IMG/VR virus record: IMGVR_UViG_3300031857_001221
Span: 1-25,842 of that record
DNA: 25,842 nt
Strand: one strand, 5' to 3'
Source of the DNA: a virus
Positions 6,385 to 12,886 of the stretch are shown in pieces. The stretch's first letter is position 1; the number at the start of each line of letters is the position of its first letter. A program made the translations under genes and the position numbers. A model generated the notes under the pieces. It saw nothing but the letters and a program-made list of their open reading frames with translations, had not been told where the DNA came from and ran no database searches.

Positions 6385-8013
6385 TCAACTAAAGGCGATT
6401 GTGAAGGCAACAATATCAGAGTTTACATCGAGTGCGGTTGTTCCTGTGTTAGCTTTAGCGAAGGCTGCATTGGCTCTATCAAAAGCACCATTGGCAAAAC
6501 TTGCGGCCGAATTCGCTGTAATAAAGGCACCATTAGCAAAAAATTCTGCTGAATTTGCACTATTCCTAGCTACATTATCAACCGAAGAACCTCCAGAAAT
6601 TGTATTTGCAAATGCATATGCAGCATTGGCTCTATCAAAAGCACCATTGGCAAACATGGCACCAGAATTAGCTGCATTGAAAGCACCATTAGCAAACATG
6701 GCACCAGAATTAGCTGCATTGAAAGCACCATTAGCAAACGTGGCACCAGAATTGGCTGTTACAAAAGAACCATTAGCAAATGATGCCGCTGAATTGGCTC
6801 TATCAAAAGCACCATTAGCAAATGATGCACCAGAATTGGCTGTTACAAAAGCACCATTAGCAAACGTGGCACCAGAATTGGCTGTTACAAATGCACCATT
6901 AGCAAATGATGCCGCTGAATTGGCTCTATCAAAAGCACCATTGGCCAGCGAAAAAGCCAAAGTTGTATTACTAGCAACAAAAGAAACTGGTTGTTGTATA
7001 ATAATATTTCCAACCATACCACTATGGTATTGGCATTGATAAACATATGTACTTTCAACTAAAGAGAAAGGAACTTTCCAAAATAATATTCCAGATTCTT
7101 TTCCTTGAGCATTGGAACCTGTTGTTACAACACCTGAAGATGACACGTGTGTTAATCCATCAGAAATATTAGTACCACCTGATGATTGACGAATTAGAAA
7201 TGGATGACCAGATATATCAAGATTGAATGCTATTGTTTCACCACCTGAAATATAAATTGATGGATTATTACCTGAATATTGGTCAATTAAATATGCTGAA
7301 GCACCACTATGAGTTACATTTAATTTTGTTACAGCACTTGTATAGTTAGAATTTGCTTGTGTGAATGCACCATTAGCAAAGCTGGCTGCCGAATTGGCAA
7401 CATCGAATGCTCCGTTGGCAAATGAACCAGCTGAATTGGCTTTGTCGTAAGCATTATTTGCTTGAGTTCTTACCCACGGGTCTGTGGCGGTATTCGCAGC
7501 ATTATAGGCCGCATTGGCTCTATCGAAAGCTCCGTTAGCAAAAGTTGCTGATGAATTGGCCACCACAAAGGCACCGTTGGCAAACGATGCTGTGGTATTT
7601 TGTGAATCATAGGATGCATTAGCTCTTAAAAAAGCATCATTGGCAAAGCTGGCTGCTGAGTTAGCAGTTACAAATGCACCATTGGCACGGTCAAACGCAG
7701 GACCAGGGTCACTTCCACCTGATACTGACGCATTGATTGTGATTGTTTTTGTGGTTGTATTTGTGCTTATGGTAACATTATTACCTGCAACAAAAGACAA
7801 GGTGTCTGAACCACTTCCCGCAAATATTAGGGAGTTGTTTGAGTTGATTGTGTCAAACGAGAATTGGTTGGATATGTATGATGTACCACCAAGACTGTTT
7901 TTATAAAACAGTTTACCATCGGCGTAGTTAAGAGCAACCTCACCAAATGCAAGACCTGATGGTGTGTTTCCTGTTACGCCTGATTTTTTTAACTGTATTG
8001 CTGTGTTTGACAT
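6385..8013 (-). CDS. Repeat tail fibre protein with embedded cupredoxin-like domain (542 residues)
   Basis: Residues 1-48 (MSNTAIQLKKSG..., GEVALNYADGKLFYKNS) form an N-terminal module like that of phage tropism determinant (Mtd) proteins, shared with the 74- and 637-residue proteins here. A short beta part follows, then heptad AN-x-A repeats (about 105-225). Residues about 230-342 are a different fold: GHPFLI with His270, then YQCQYHSGMVGNI with Cys327, His330 and Met333. This is the ligand set and order of a type 1 copper centre, with the C-x2-H-x2-M spacing of amicyanin. Heptad repeats resume at about 350-515 as a 42-base tandem array in DNA. The ribosome site is probably GGCGGA, which encodes the DGG of the upstream gene's C-terminus. 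I infer a trimeric fibre with a domain on its shaft. Whether copper is bound is unknown. Confidence 0.87.
   Translation of the reverse strand: MSNTAIQLKKSGVTGNTPSGLAFGEVALNYADGKLFYKNSLGGTSYISNQFSFDTINSNNSLIFAGSGSDTLSFVAGNNVTISTNTTTKTITINASVSGGSDPGPAFDRANGAFVTANSAASFANDAFLRANASYDSQNTTASFANGAFVVANSSATFANGAFDRANAAYNAANTATDPWVRTQANNAYDKANSAGSFANGAFDVANSAASFANGAFTQANSNYTSAVTKLNVTHSGASAYLIDQYSGNNPSIYISGGETIAFNLDISGHPFLIRQSSGGTNISDGLTHVSSSGVVTTGSNAQGKESGILFWKVPFSLVESTYVYQCQYHSGMVGNIIIQQPVSFVASNTTLAFSLANGAFDRANSAASFANGAFVTANSGATFANGAFVTANSGASFANGAFDRANSAASFANGSFVTANSGATFANGAFNAANSGAMFANGAFNAANSGAMFANGAFDRANAAYAFANTISGGSSVDNVARNSANSAEFFANGAFITANSAASFANGAFDRANAAFAKANTGTTALDVNSDIVAFTIAFS
6641..6976 (-). 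repeat. 42-base tandem repeat array, eight units
   Basis: Units start at 6641, 6683, 6725, 6767, 6809, 6851, 6893 and 6935, exactly 42 bases apart; the last degenerates. Each encodes 14 residues of the ANGAFxx-ANSxAxF type. The 6641 and 6683 units are identical apart from one g/a change. The three-unit block at 6725 recurs 126 bases on at 6851 with few changes, a sign of block duplication. Confidence 0.93.
6988..7326 (-). other. Cupredoxin-like domain within the 542-residue fibre
   Basis: Codons 230-342 of the fibre encode a region free of the AN-x-A repeats. It includes the segments AYLIDQYSG, GETIAFNLDISGHPFLIR, GILFWKVPF and YVYQCQYHSGMVGNIII. His270, Cys327, His330 and Met333 match the His...Cys-His-Met pattern of blue copper proteins. 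The strand pattern and the closing VGNIII strand also fit a Greek-key beta barrel. The domain call is from motif and layout only. Confidence 0.7.
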
Positions 8014-8017
8014 TTAC

Positions 8018-8743
8018 TTAAAACGATCCGCCATCCTTGAGTTCGCCATCAGCACCAACTAAACTTGTTATTGTCGTTGGTGCCACTTCTTTATTCAGCT
8101 GTTCTTCAATTTTTCTTCGTTTGGCAGGAGGTAGTTGTAAGTATTCAATCTTTTCAGTCAATTCGGCAATCTTATTATTCAGATTACCTTTCTCAGCTTC
8201 ATGTCTCTGAATCAACACTCTAACATTTTTATCATTTTCTTCATTAATGCCTTGAATTTTTCCATTCGTTTCGGCATTCATAGAGTTGATTCTATTTTCA
8301 AGTTCTGTTCGAACTCTATTAGTTTCTTCTCGGGCTCTAATCAATTCACCTTTAAACGTTTCGACATGTGTTGCTTGATTCTTAACACTATCATAGTCTC
8401 TAAACTTTGTGTTTAATTCCTCAAGTTCAATACGATGTTTATTGGTCAATTCATTAATGTCGGTACTTTGTTTGGCAACAAGTTTTTCCTTTTCGTCTAA
8501 CTTGTTTTTCAAATCTTGTATGACACTACTTTCATTCGTTGCATTGGCTTGTTCCAATTCTCCAATTAATGTTTGTAATTCATTATTGGATCTTGCCAAT
8601 GCTTCAAGTTTTTCAGTCTGTTCTTTTACAACATCATCAGTAATTTTTTGATTCGCTTGCATTGAGACATTTCGGACAACACAGTCTGTCATTGTTGCCG
8701 TCAATGTCTCAATATAATAATTTAAATACTTTTCATTTGCCAT
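8018..8743 (-). CDS. Long coiled-coil virion-associated protein (241 residues)
   Basis: The start at 8743 has a strong AGGAG seven bases upstream. Residues about 30-205 are almost unbroken charged helix with heptad hydrophobic spacing (EKLEALARSNNELQTLIGEL, then ELENRINSMN and KIAELTEKIEYLQL), so an extended coiled coil is predicted. A basic patch, PPAKRRKIEEQ, follows, and the chain ends in a Gly-rich tail, ADGELKDGGSF. The N-terminus (MANEKYLNYYIETLTATMTD) may be a separate small helical unit. There is no Asn/Thr-rich fibre composition. Lying between two fibre genes, it may be a fibre connector, a stalk or an assembly chaperone; the sequence does not decide. Its codons for DGG may serve as the ribosome site of the next gene, four bases away. 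Confidence 0.82.
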   Translation of the reverse strand: MANEKYLNYYIETLTATMTDCVVRNVSMQANQKITDDVVKEQTEKLEALARSNNELQTLIGELEQANATNESSVIQDLKNKLDEKEKLVAKQSTDINELTNKHRIELEELNTKFRDYDSVKNQATHVETFKGELIRAREETNRVRTELENRINSMNAETNGKIQGINEENDKNVRVLIQRHEAEKGNLNNKIAELTEKIEYLQLPPAKRRKIEEQLNKEVAPTTITSLVGADGELKDGGSF

Positions 8744-8789
8744 TTCAAACTCCTATCATAAAAAAAATCTATTACATTATATAGTCAGC

Positions 8790-10703
8790 TTAGAATTGAC
8801 CTCCGTCCAAAGCGGATGACCAAACAGGAACACCTGCGTTGGTTACTGTAAGTATTTGATTAGACCATGTTTGGTCTGATGTACCTGCCGCAGCAGTAAC
8901 ACCCATTGCACTAGTGCCTGAACCAAATACGATACCGTTTGTGGTGAATGTAGAAGCACCAGTACCGCCTTGTGTTACAGTCAAACCAGAAATGTCTGAA
9001 GCAGTTGCAGCACTTACACGGCCATATTCATCAACAGTCAATGATGTGATTGTCTTAGCAGCACCTAGTGTACCAGTTAATGTGTATGTAACGTTAGCGA
9101 TTGCCTGAATTGCACCAGCGCCATTGCCAACCAACATTCTGCCAGCTGTAAATGTGGATGCACCTGTACCGCCTTGAGCAACTGATAGACCAGAAATTTC
9201 TTGTTGTGAAAATCCTGTTACACGGCCGTATACATCTGTCGTGATGTTGTTAACTGTGTTTGAAGTTGCAACGTTTGTATTAATTGACGCTACGTTTGCT
9301 TGTGATACTAAAGCACCAGACCCGTTACCAATAATAACTTGACCGGCACTAAATGTATTTACACCAGTACCACCTTGGCCAACTGTTAGACCAGAAATCT
9401 GACTAAATGTTGCAGCTGTTGTTCTACCATATGCATCAACAGTTACAGAAGTAATAGTATTGTTTTGTGCGCCACTACCTGTTTCAGTATATGTACTATT
9501 AGCAAGTAGTTTTAATGAGTTTGAACCATCACCAACAAGGATAGAACCTGCTGTGAATGAACTTGCACCAGTACCACCACTAGGAACTTCTAAATCCTCA
9601 GTTAATGTTAGTGATTTTAGTGTTGTTGCACCAGCAACGTTTAATGTACCAACTTGTAATACTGTTGTGTTTGCCCATGCAGCAACTAAGTTAGATTTCA
9701 AGTTTGCTTGACGGAAACTTGCAGATGCAACGTTGATTACGTTACCTGTTGGTTCTGTATCATAGTTGTCGAACAAATAGAAGTAACCATCACCAGCATG
9801 ACGCATCAAACCTGCATGGCGGTCTGCACCGTTATTGTAGTGGCCGTAGAAACCAATATCAACCGCATCGGATGTATTGTTTTTAGCAAGTGCAATCAAT
9901 GAGTCTTCAACAGTAAGTGTTGTAACGTTATATGTTGTAGATGTACCTAAAACCGACAAGTTGCCGCTAAGTATAAGGTCGCCATCAATCGTTTGTAGTA
10001 AACTAGGTGTATTTGCACGAACAACTGTAGTGTCTACACCAAAAGAAACTGCATTATCTGTTACTGCTGATGTTATACCTTCACCACCAGTAAAGGTCAA
10101 TGTGTTATTTGCAAGGTGTACTGTATCTGTACCAGTATCAGCAGCAATACTCAAAGAGGTTGCAATACTTGTATTGGCAATGGCCATAACACGGCCGTTT
10201 GCAGCAACAGTAACAACAGGAATGTTGGTTACACCACCGTATGTACCAGCAGATAGACCAGCAACAGAGTTAAGTGATGCACTTAATGTTGCATTTGCGG
10301 TACCATTAAACAATTGTGCAGAAGCAGTAATGTCGCCACCAGTAACATCAATATATCTGTCGGTCTGAAATTGTGTTGCTGAGTTTGCGTTACCTGAGAA
10401 AGCACCAGTACTTAATGTACCACCATCGGAGAAACTAATGCTTCTAACGTTTGCGTGGCCTAAGAAAACGTTACCAGCTGCATCACGTTTAACAATTGTA
10501 CTAACAGTATTTGAACTGGTAGCTGCATCAATTTGTGACGTATAATATTGACCACCAACATTAACAACACCTGTACCAGATGGTGAACCAATGAATATGG
10601 TATTTGAAAGGTATGAATAACCAAGTTCACCAGCTTGTAAGCTTACTGGTGTGCCTAGCGTGGTGGAACGCTTGATTAGAATTGAGGTGTTTCCGATAGC
10701 CAT
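8790..10703 (-). CDS. Tail fibre protein with GGTG repeats (637 residues)
   Basis: The N-terminal 50 residues (SILIKRSTTLGTPVSLQAGE, then SNTIFIGSP) are the Mtd-like module shared with its 74-residue upstream neighbour. Residues about 240-345 hold the module with DIGFYGHYNNG and RHAGLMRHAG, also found in the 723-residue fibre. From about 375 to 610 come four repeats of 67-68 residues, each with GGTGAS/GVNTF, AGxxxxGNG and TTDVYGRV-like segments; this GGTG and YGR pattern is typical of phage tail fibre shafts. The C-terminus is VPVWSSALDGGQF. AAGGA lies upstream of the ATG at a suitable distance, and a CATAAATA box precedes the gene. A receptor-binding or baseplate-attached fibre is the likely role. 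It has few AN-x-A heptads, unlike its neighbours. Confidence 0.88.
   Translation of the reverse strand: MAIGNTSILIKRSTTLGTPVSLQAGELGYSYLSNTIFIGSPSGTGVVNVGGQYYTSQIDAATSSNTVSTIVKRDAAGNVFLGHANVRSISFSDGGTLSTGAFSGNANSATQFQTDRYIDVTGGDITASAQLFNGTANATLSASLNSVAGLSAGTYGGVTNIPVVTVAANGRVMAIANTSIATSLSIAADTGTDTVHLANNTLTFTGGEGITSAVTDNAVSFGVDTTVVRANTPSLLQTIDGDLILSGNLSVLGTSTTYNVTTLTVEDSLIALAKNNTSDAVDIGFYGHYNNGADRHAGLMRHAGDGYFYLFDNYDTEPTGNVINVASASFRQANLKSNLVAAWANTTVLQVGTLNVAGATTLKSLTLTEDLEVPSGGTGASSFTAGSILVGDGSNSLKLLANSTYTETGSGAQNNTITSVTVDAYGRTTAATFSQISGLTVGQGGTGVNTFSAGQVIIGNGSGALVSQANVASINTNVATSNTVNNITTDVYGRVTGFSQQEISGLSVAQGGTGASTFTAGRMLVGNGAGAIQAIANVTYTLTGTLGAAKTITSLTVDEYGRVSAATASDISGLTVTQGGTGASTFTTNGIVFGSGTSAMGVTAAAGTSDQTWSNQILTVTNAGVPVWSSALDGGQF
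8962..9580 (-). repeat. Four GGTG-coding repeats, about 203-base period
   Basis: The gtaccRcc segments encoding GGTG begin at 8962, 9166, 9367 and 9571, spaced 204, 201 and 204 bases. The spacings are multiples of three, so the repeat is read in frame as 67-68 residue units of the 637-residue fibre. DNA identity is moderate, implying an older expansion than the duplication at 798-1055. Confidence 0.85.
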
Positions 10704-10746
10704 TATTATTATCCTTTTTGTTTAGTTGGATTTAAATCCTATTATC

Positions 10747-10754
10747 TATTTATG
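10747..10754 (-). promoter_or_regulatory. T4-type late promoter-like box CATAAATA
   Basis: Minus-strand CATAAATAG overlaps the TAA stop of the 74-residue gene and lies 44 bases before the ATG of the 637-residue fibre. One base differs from TATAAATA, and its placement over an upstream stop matches the triple box at 3830-3862. Confidence 0.42.
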
Positions 10755-10974
10755 AAAAATTGCCTGCATCAATTATACTAATCGCATTGGCAATGTACTC
10801 TGGTCCACCTATACTCACAATGTTATTGGTGTATAATTGAGTTTCCACATTTAATCTACTGCTACCAATAAAAAGAGTGTTGGAAACAAAAGAAAATGCC
10901 AACTCACCATCTTCTAAATGATTCGGTGCCGTATTTGCGTAAGAACGCAGTATCTGTATTGTTGTATTTGCCAT
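10750..10974 (-). CDS. Small Mtd-like N-terminal module protein (74 residues)
   Basis: The protein MANTTIQILRSYANTAPNHL... with GELAFSFVSNTLFIGSS aligns by eye along its first 40 residues with the N-termini of the 637- and 542-residue fibres. Shared features are an xxIQLxRS start, a Pro near residue 17, GELA or GEVA, and a LFIG strand. It then ends in NAISIIDAGNFS. It is thus either a free-standing copy of a fibre attachment module or the remnant of a longer fibre. No frameshifted continuation is seen downstream, and the stop is overlapped by a promoter-like box. The ribosome site is weak (GAG about 7 bases upstream), and the gene starts eight bases after the stop of its neighbour. A baseplate adaptor or fibre-root role is inferred. 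Confidence 0.8.
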   Translation of the reverse strand: MANTTIQILRSYANTAPNHLEDGELAFSFVSNTLFIGSSRLNVETQLYTNNIVSIGGPEYIANAISIIDAGNFS

Positions 10975-10982
10975 AATTTATC

Positions 10983-11516
10983 TCAAAAGAAACCCATATC
11001 AACACCCTGGAATGCCAAATAAGTTACTGAGTTTGCCACTGCCCGTTGAATTGCATCTTCTGGAATCACACCTTGAATGGTCTGCACTGGTGCAATTCCG
11101 CCAACCGGTGAAATAACAAGCGCAATCGGATTAGGATTTGCTGCTGTCGGTGCAGCTGCAAATGAAATCGCACCTGTTGTTGCTTCAGCTTTAATGACTG
11201 TACCATCCAAGTCAATAGTGTTACCACTTAGAAAGAGACTTCGGAATTTTCTTGTTCTGCTACCAAGGTCGTATGTTCTCGACTCTGTTGGTAATAAATG
11301 ACCACGAACGGGAGTATCCGTGCCAAGGCCTTTTGCACTAAATGTTTTTGTTTCGGAGTTATAAACTATCACATCACCTGTGTTTGCACCAGTAAGTCCT
11401 AGGTCTGTTAAACTTCTAAGTGTTTTTGTACCATATGATAGTGTCTGGACCCTTGATTTTTGTCCTTCTACTCTTACCTTAACGGTTGCTGGTTGTCTAA
11501 CTGTTACTGTTGGCAT
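10983..11516 (-). CDS. Tail fibre-like structural protein (177 residues)
   Basis: AAGGA precedes the ATG. The N-terminus, MPTVTVRQPATVKVRVEGQK, is a beta hairpin-like segment. Residues 36-65 (LTDLGLTGANTGDVIVYN, then TFSAKGL) and 80-105 (RTYDLGSRTRKFRSLFLSGN) are motifs often seen in phage fibre shafts, where 'YDLG...FR.L.LSG' forms a repeat. The C-terminal 50 residues carry an Ala/Pro/Val-rich part and end FQGVDMGFF. No catalytic motif is seen. It sits with two other small structural genes between the 329- and 637-residue fibres. A baseplate or fibre adaptor is the best guess. The family is inferred from motif pattern only. Confidence 0.82.
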   Translation of the reverse strand: MPTVTVRQPATVKVRVEGQKSRVQTLSYGTKTLRSLTDLGLTGANTGDVIVYNSETKTFSAKGLGTDTPVRGHLLPTESRTYDLGSRTRKFRSLFLSGNTIDLDGTVIKAEATTGAISFAAAPTAANPNPIALVISPVGGIAPVQTIQGVIPEDAIQRAVANSVTYLAFQGVDMGFF

Positions 11517-11525
11517 AATGTTCCT

Positions 11526-11867
11526 TTAAAATACAGTAACTTGAGGCAACACGTTCACAATTCCCTCTAAAACTCTTGTAACGTTATTAGAAGAATCTTT
11601 TATAACAACATCATATACATATCTACCAGCAGAAATGTTTGCAGTATTTGCATATGGTAGAGACATAATCAATATACCTTCAGTTGGATCATTAATTGTT
11701 ATTACAAATTGCGCTGTTGTGTTACTTGAATAATAAGATTTTTTCATCACAGCTTTAACTTGGCAATTAACTAATTGAAAAGGCATACCATCGGCCTCAT
11801 CCAATGCGACCGATGTGTTAAAGTTTGAACCTTGTTCTAAAAATAATTCTTGATAACCTGCTGGCAT
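11526..11867 (-). CDS. Ig-like/beta-sandwich virion protein (113 residues)
   Basis: The start has a strong AAGGGG about 8 bases upstream. The chain runs LFLEQGSNFNTSVALDEADG, then KAVMKKSYYSSNTTAQFVIT, then SLPYANTANISAGRYVYDVV and TRVLEGIVNVLPQVTVF. This order (EQG, KSYYS, ISAGRYVYDV, RVLEG) is familiar from small phage tail proteins thought to form a beta-sandwich on the baseplate or fibre. I have no confirmed family name. Neighbours on both sides are fibre-like proteins, and a GATAAATA box lies just upstream. No signal or membrane segment is present. Confidence 0.82.
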   Translation of the reverse strand: MPAGYQELFLEQGSNFNTSVALDEADGMPFQLVNCQVKAVMKKSYYSSNTTAQFVITINDPTEGILIMSLPYANTANISAGRYVYDVVIKDSSNNVTRVLEGIVNVLPQVTVF

Positions 11868-11886
11868 TTTTTAACCCCTTTAGAGG

Positions 11887-11894
11887 TATTTATC
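11887..11894 (-). promoter_or_regulatory. T4-type late promoter-like box GATAAATA
   Basis: Minus-strand GATAAATA begins two bases after the TAA stop of the 329-residue gene and lies 20 bases before the ATG at 11867. It shares the ATAAATA core of the other junction boxes here; only the first base differs from TATAAATA. Confidence 0.38.
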
Positions 11895-11896
11895 AG

Positions 11897-12886
11897 TTAT
11901 TCGGTTCGCATCCAAACATAAAGTGGATCAATATCTGGTGTTGTATTGGCTGTGGCAAAGACTGTGTTGGTAACTGGTACCCAGGTACCAAAACCAAACA
12001 ATGTATTTGGATTAGCACTGTTCAATCCGTTCATATAAATTGAACCAATCGGATAACCAGTGGATAGTGTGTTTATTGTGGTAGGAATAGAAGGTTTATC
12101 TGCCAAATCAAAGTAAGAACCTGATGTGGCCACTGAAGCTAAACCTGCAACAGCTGATGCATTAATTAAAATTGCAATGTTGTTTGCAGAAGTAAGTCTA
12201 CCTCTGTTATCAACAGTAAATCTTGTTGCATGTGATTGTGAACCATATGAACCAGCAGTTACACCTGTTATTGTTAGTCTAGCAGATGGTAAAAATCCTG
12301 TGGTTATATTGGATGCATCTGTAGTATCGGTGGTTGCTGAAGTGGCCAAACCTGTAACTTGTGAAGATGGTATTGATATTGCCACGTTGGCCGCTGATGT
12401 GATTCTACCATAAGAATCAACTACAAACCTTGAGTATGCGGAACCAGCCGAGGAACCATATGTTCCAACAGTTACTGCTGTTGTTGGTAATCTGGCCGCA
12501 GCTAATGTACCTGAAGTAATGTTATCTGCATTGGTTGTATCTGTTGTAGCAGATGTTGCAAAAGTTGGATAACCAGTGATTTGTGAAGTTGCGATTTGAA
12601 TTGGTGTACTGTTCGCTGAAGTAATTCTTCCTTTAGTATCAACAGTAAAACGAGAAACTTGACTTGCGGAACCAACCGATGTTGCAGTTACCTTATCTGG
12701 TAATCTTGCATCAGCAATGGTACCTGATACCAATTGGCTTGTGTTTATTGCAACTGCATTTTGTTCGGCAGCAACAACACGGCCTTGTGCATCAATTTCA
12801 ATTGTTGGTATTTGTGAAGCTGTACCATAAGAACCAGCAGTGACTGCTGTATTTGCCAGTACTGATGGCGTTATCTTTGTTGTCAT
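11897..12886 (-). CDS. Tail fibre protein with repeat shaft and YPIGSIYM tip (329 residues)
   Basis: Residues about 15-230 are four repeats of roughly 50-60 residues with AGSYGxxxx-fxVDxxGRITsA and TDTTNAxNITsGxLxxARL. These repeats also form the C-terminal shaft of the preceding 1410-residue fibre (about 1000-1140), often nearly identically (IATSQITGYPTF). A short linker leads to YPIGSIYMNGLNSANP and TLFGFGTWVPV, ending YVWMRTE. That is the tip domain I know from the C-termini of T4 gp10-like baseplate and fibre proteins. Its ATG overlaps the upstream stop (ATGA), and AAGGA lies before it, so the two genes are probably translationally coupled. Being coupled and repeat-sharing, they may be partners in one fibre, or the result of an old duplication. 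Copper, sugar or enzyme motifs are not seen. Confidence 0.87.
   Translation of the reverse strand: MTTKITPSVLANTAVTAGSYGTASQIPTIEIDAQGRVVAAEQNAVAINTSQLVSGTIADARLPDKVTATSVGSASQVSRFTVDTKGRITSANSTPIQIATSQITGYPTFATSATTDTTNADNITSGTLAAARLPTTAVTVGTYGSSAGSAYSRFVVDSYGRITSAANVAISIPSSQVTGLATSATTDTTDASNITTGFLPSARLTITGVTAGSYGSQSHATRFTVDNRGRLTSANNIAILINASAVAGLASVATSGSYFDLADKPSIPTTINTLSTGYPIGSIYMNGLNSANPNTLFGFGTWVPVTNTVFATANTTPDIDPLYVWMRTE
12883..12886 (-). other. ATGA overlap, probable translational coupling
   Basis: On the minus strand ATGA contains the stop TGA of the 1410-residue fibre and the start ATG of the 329-residue protein. A Shine-Dalgarno AAGGA lies just upstream, inside the first gene's last codons. 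Confidence 0.9.

Noticed and set aside
6341-7039. Long plus-strand open frame rich in KAPLAN-x-APELA repeats
   Set aside because: It is the antisense image of the 42-base fibre repeat; the minus-strand frame has an Mtd-like start, a longer length and a proper gene context. The other plus-strand open frames are explained in the same way.
10728-10739. GGATTTAAATCC palindrome between the 74- and 637-residue genes
   Set aside because: It has no loop and no following T-run, so it is not a convincing terminator; it could be a chance palindrome.
6385-10974. Diversity-generating retroelement, suggested by the Mtd-like N-termini
   Set aside because: No reverse transcriptase, template repeat or C-type lectin variable region is visible in the window; the N-terminal module alone is common in fibres without such systems.
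12883-12886. Programmed frameshift joining the 1410- and 329-residue proteins
   Set aside because: Both ends look complete (S74 chaperone end, own ATG with AAGGA), and no slippery site was seen; ATGA coupling explains the overlap.
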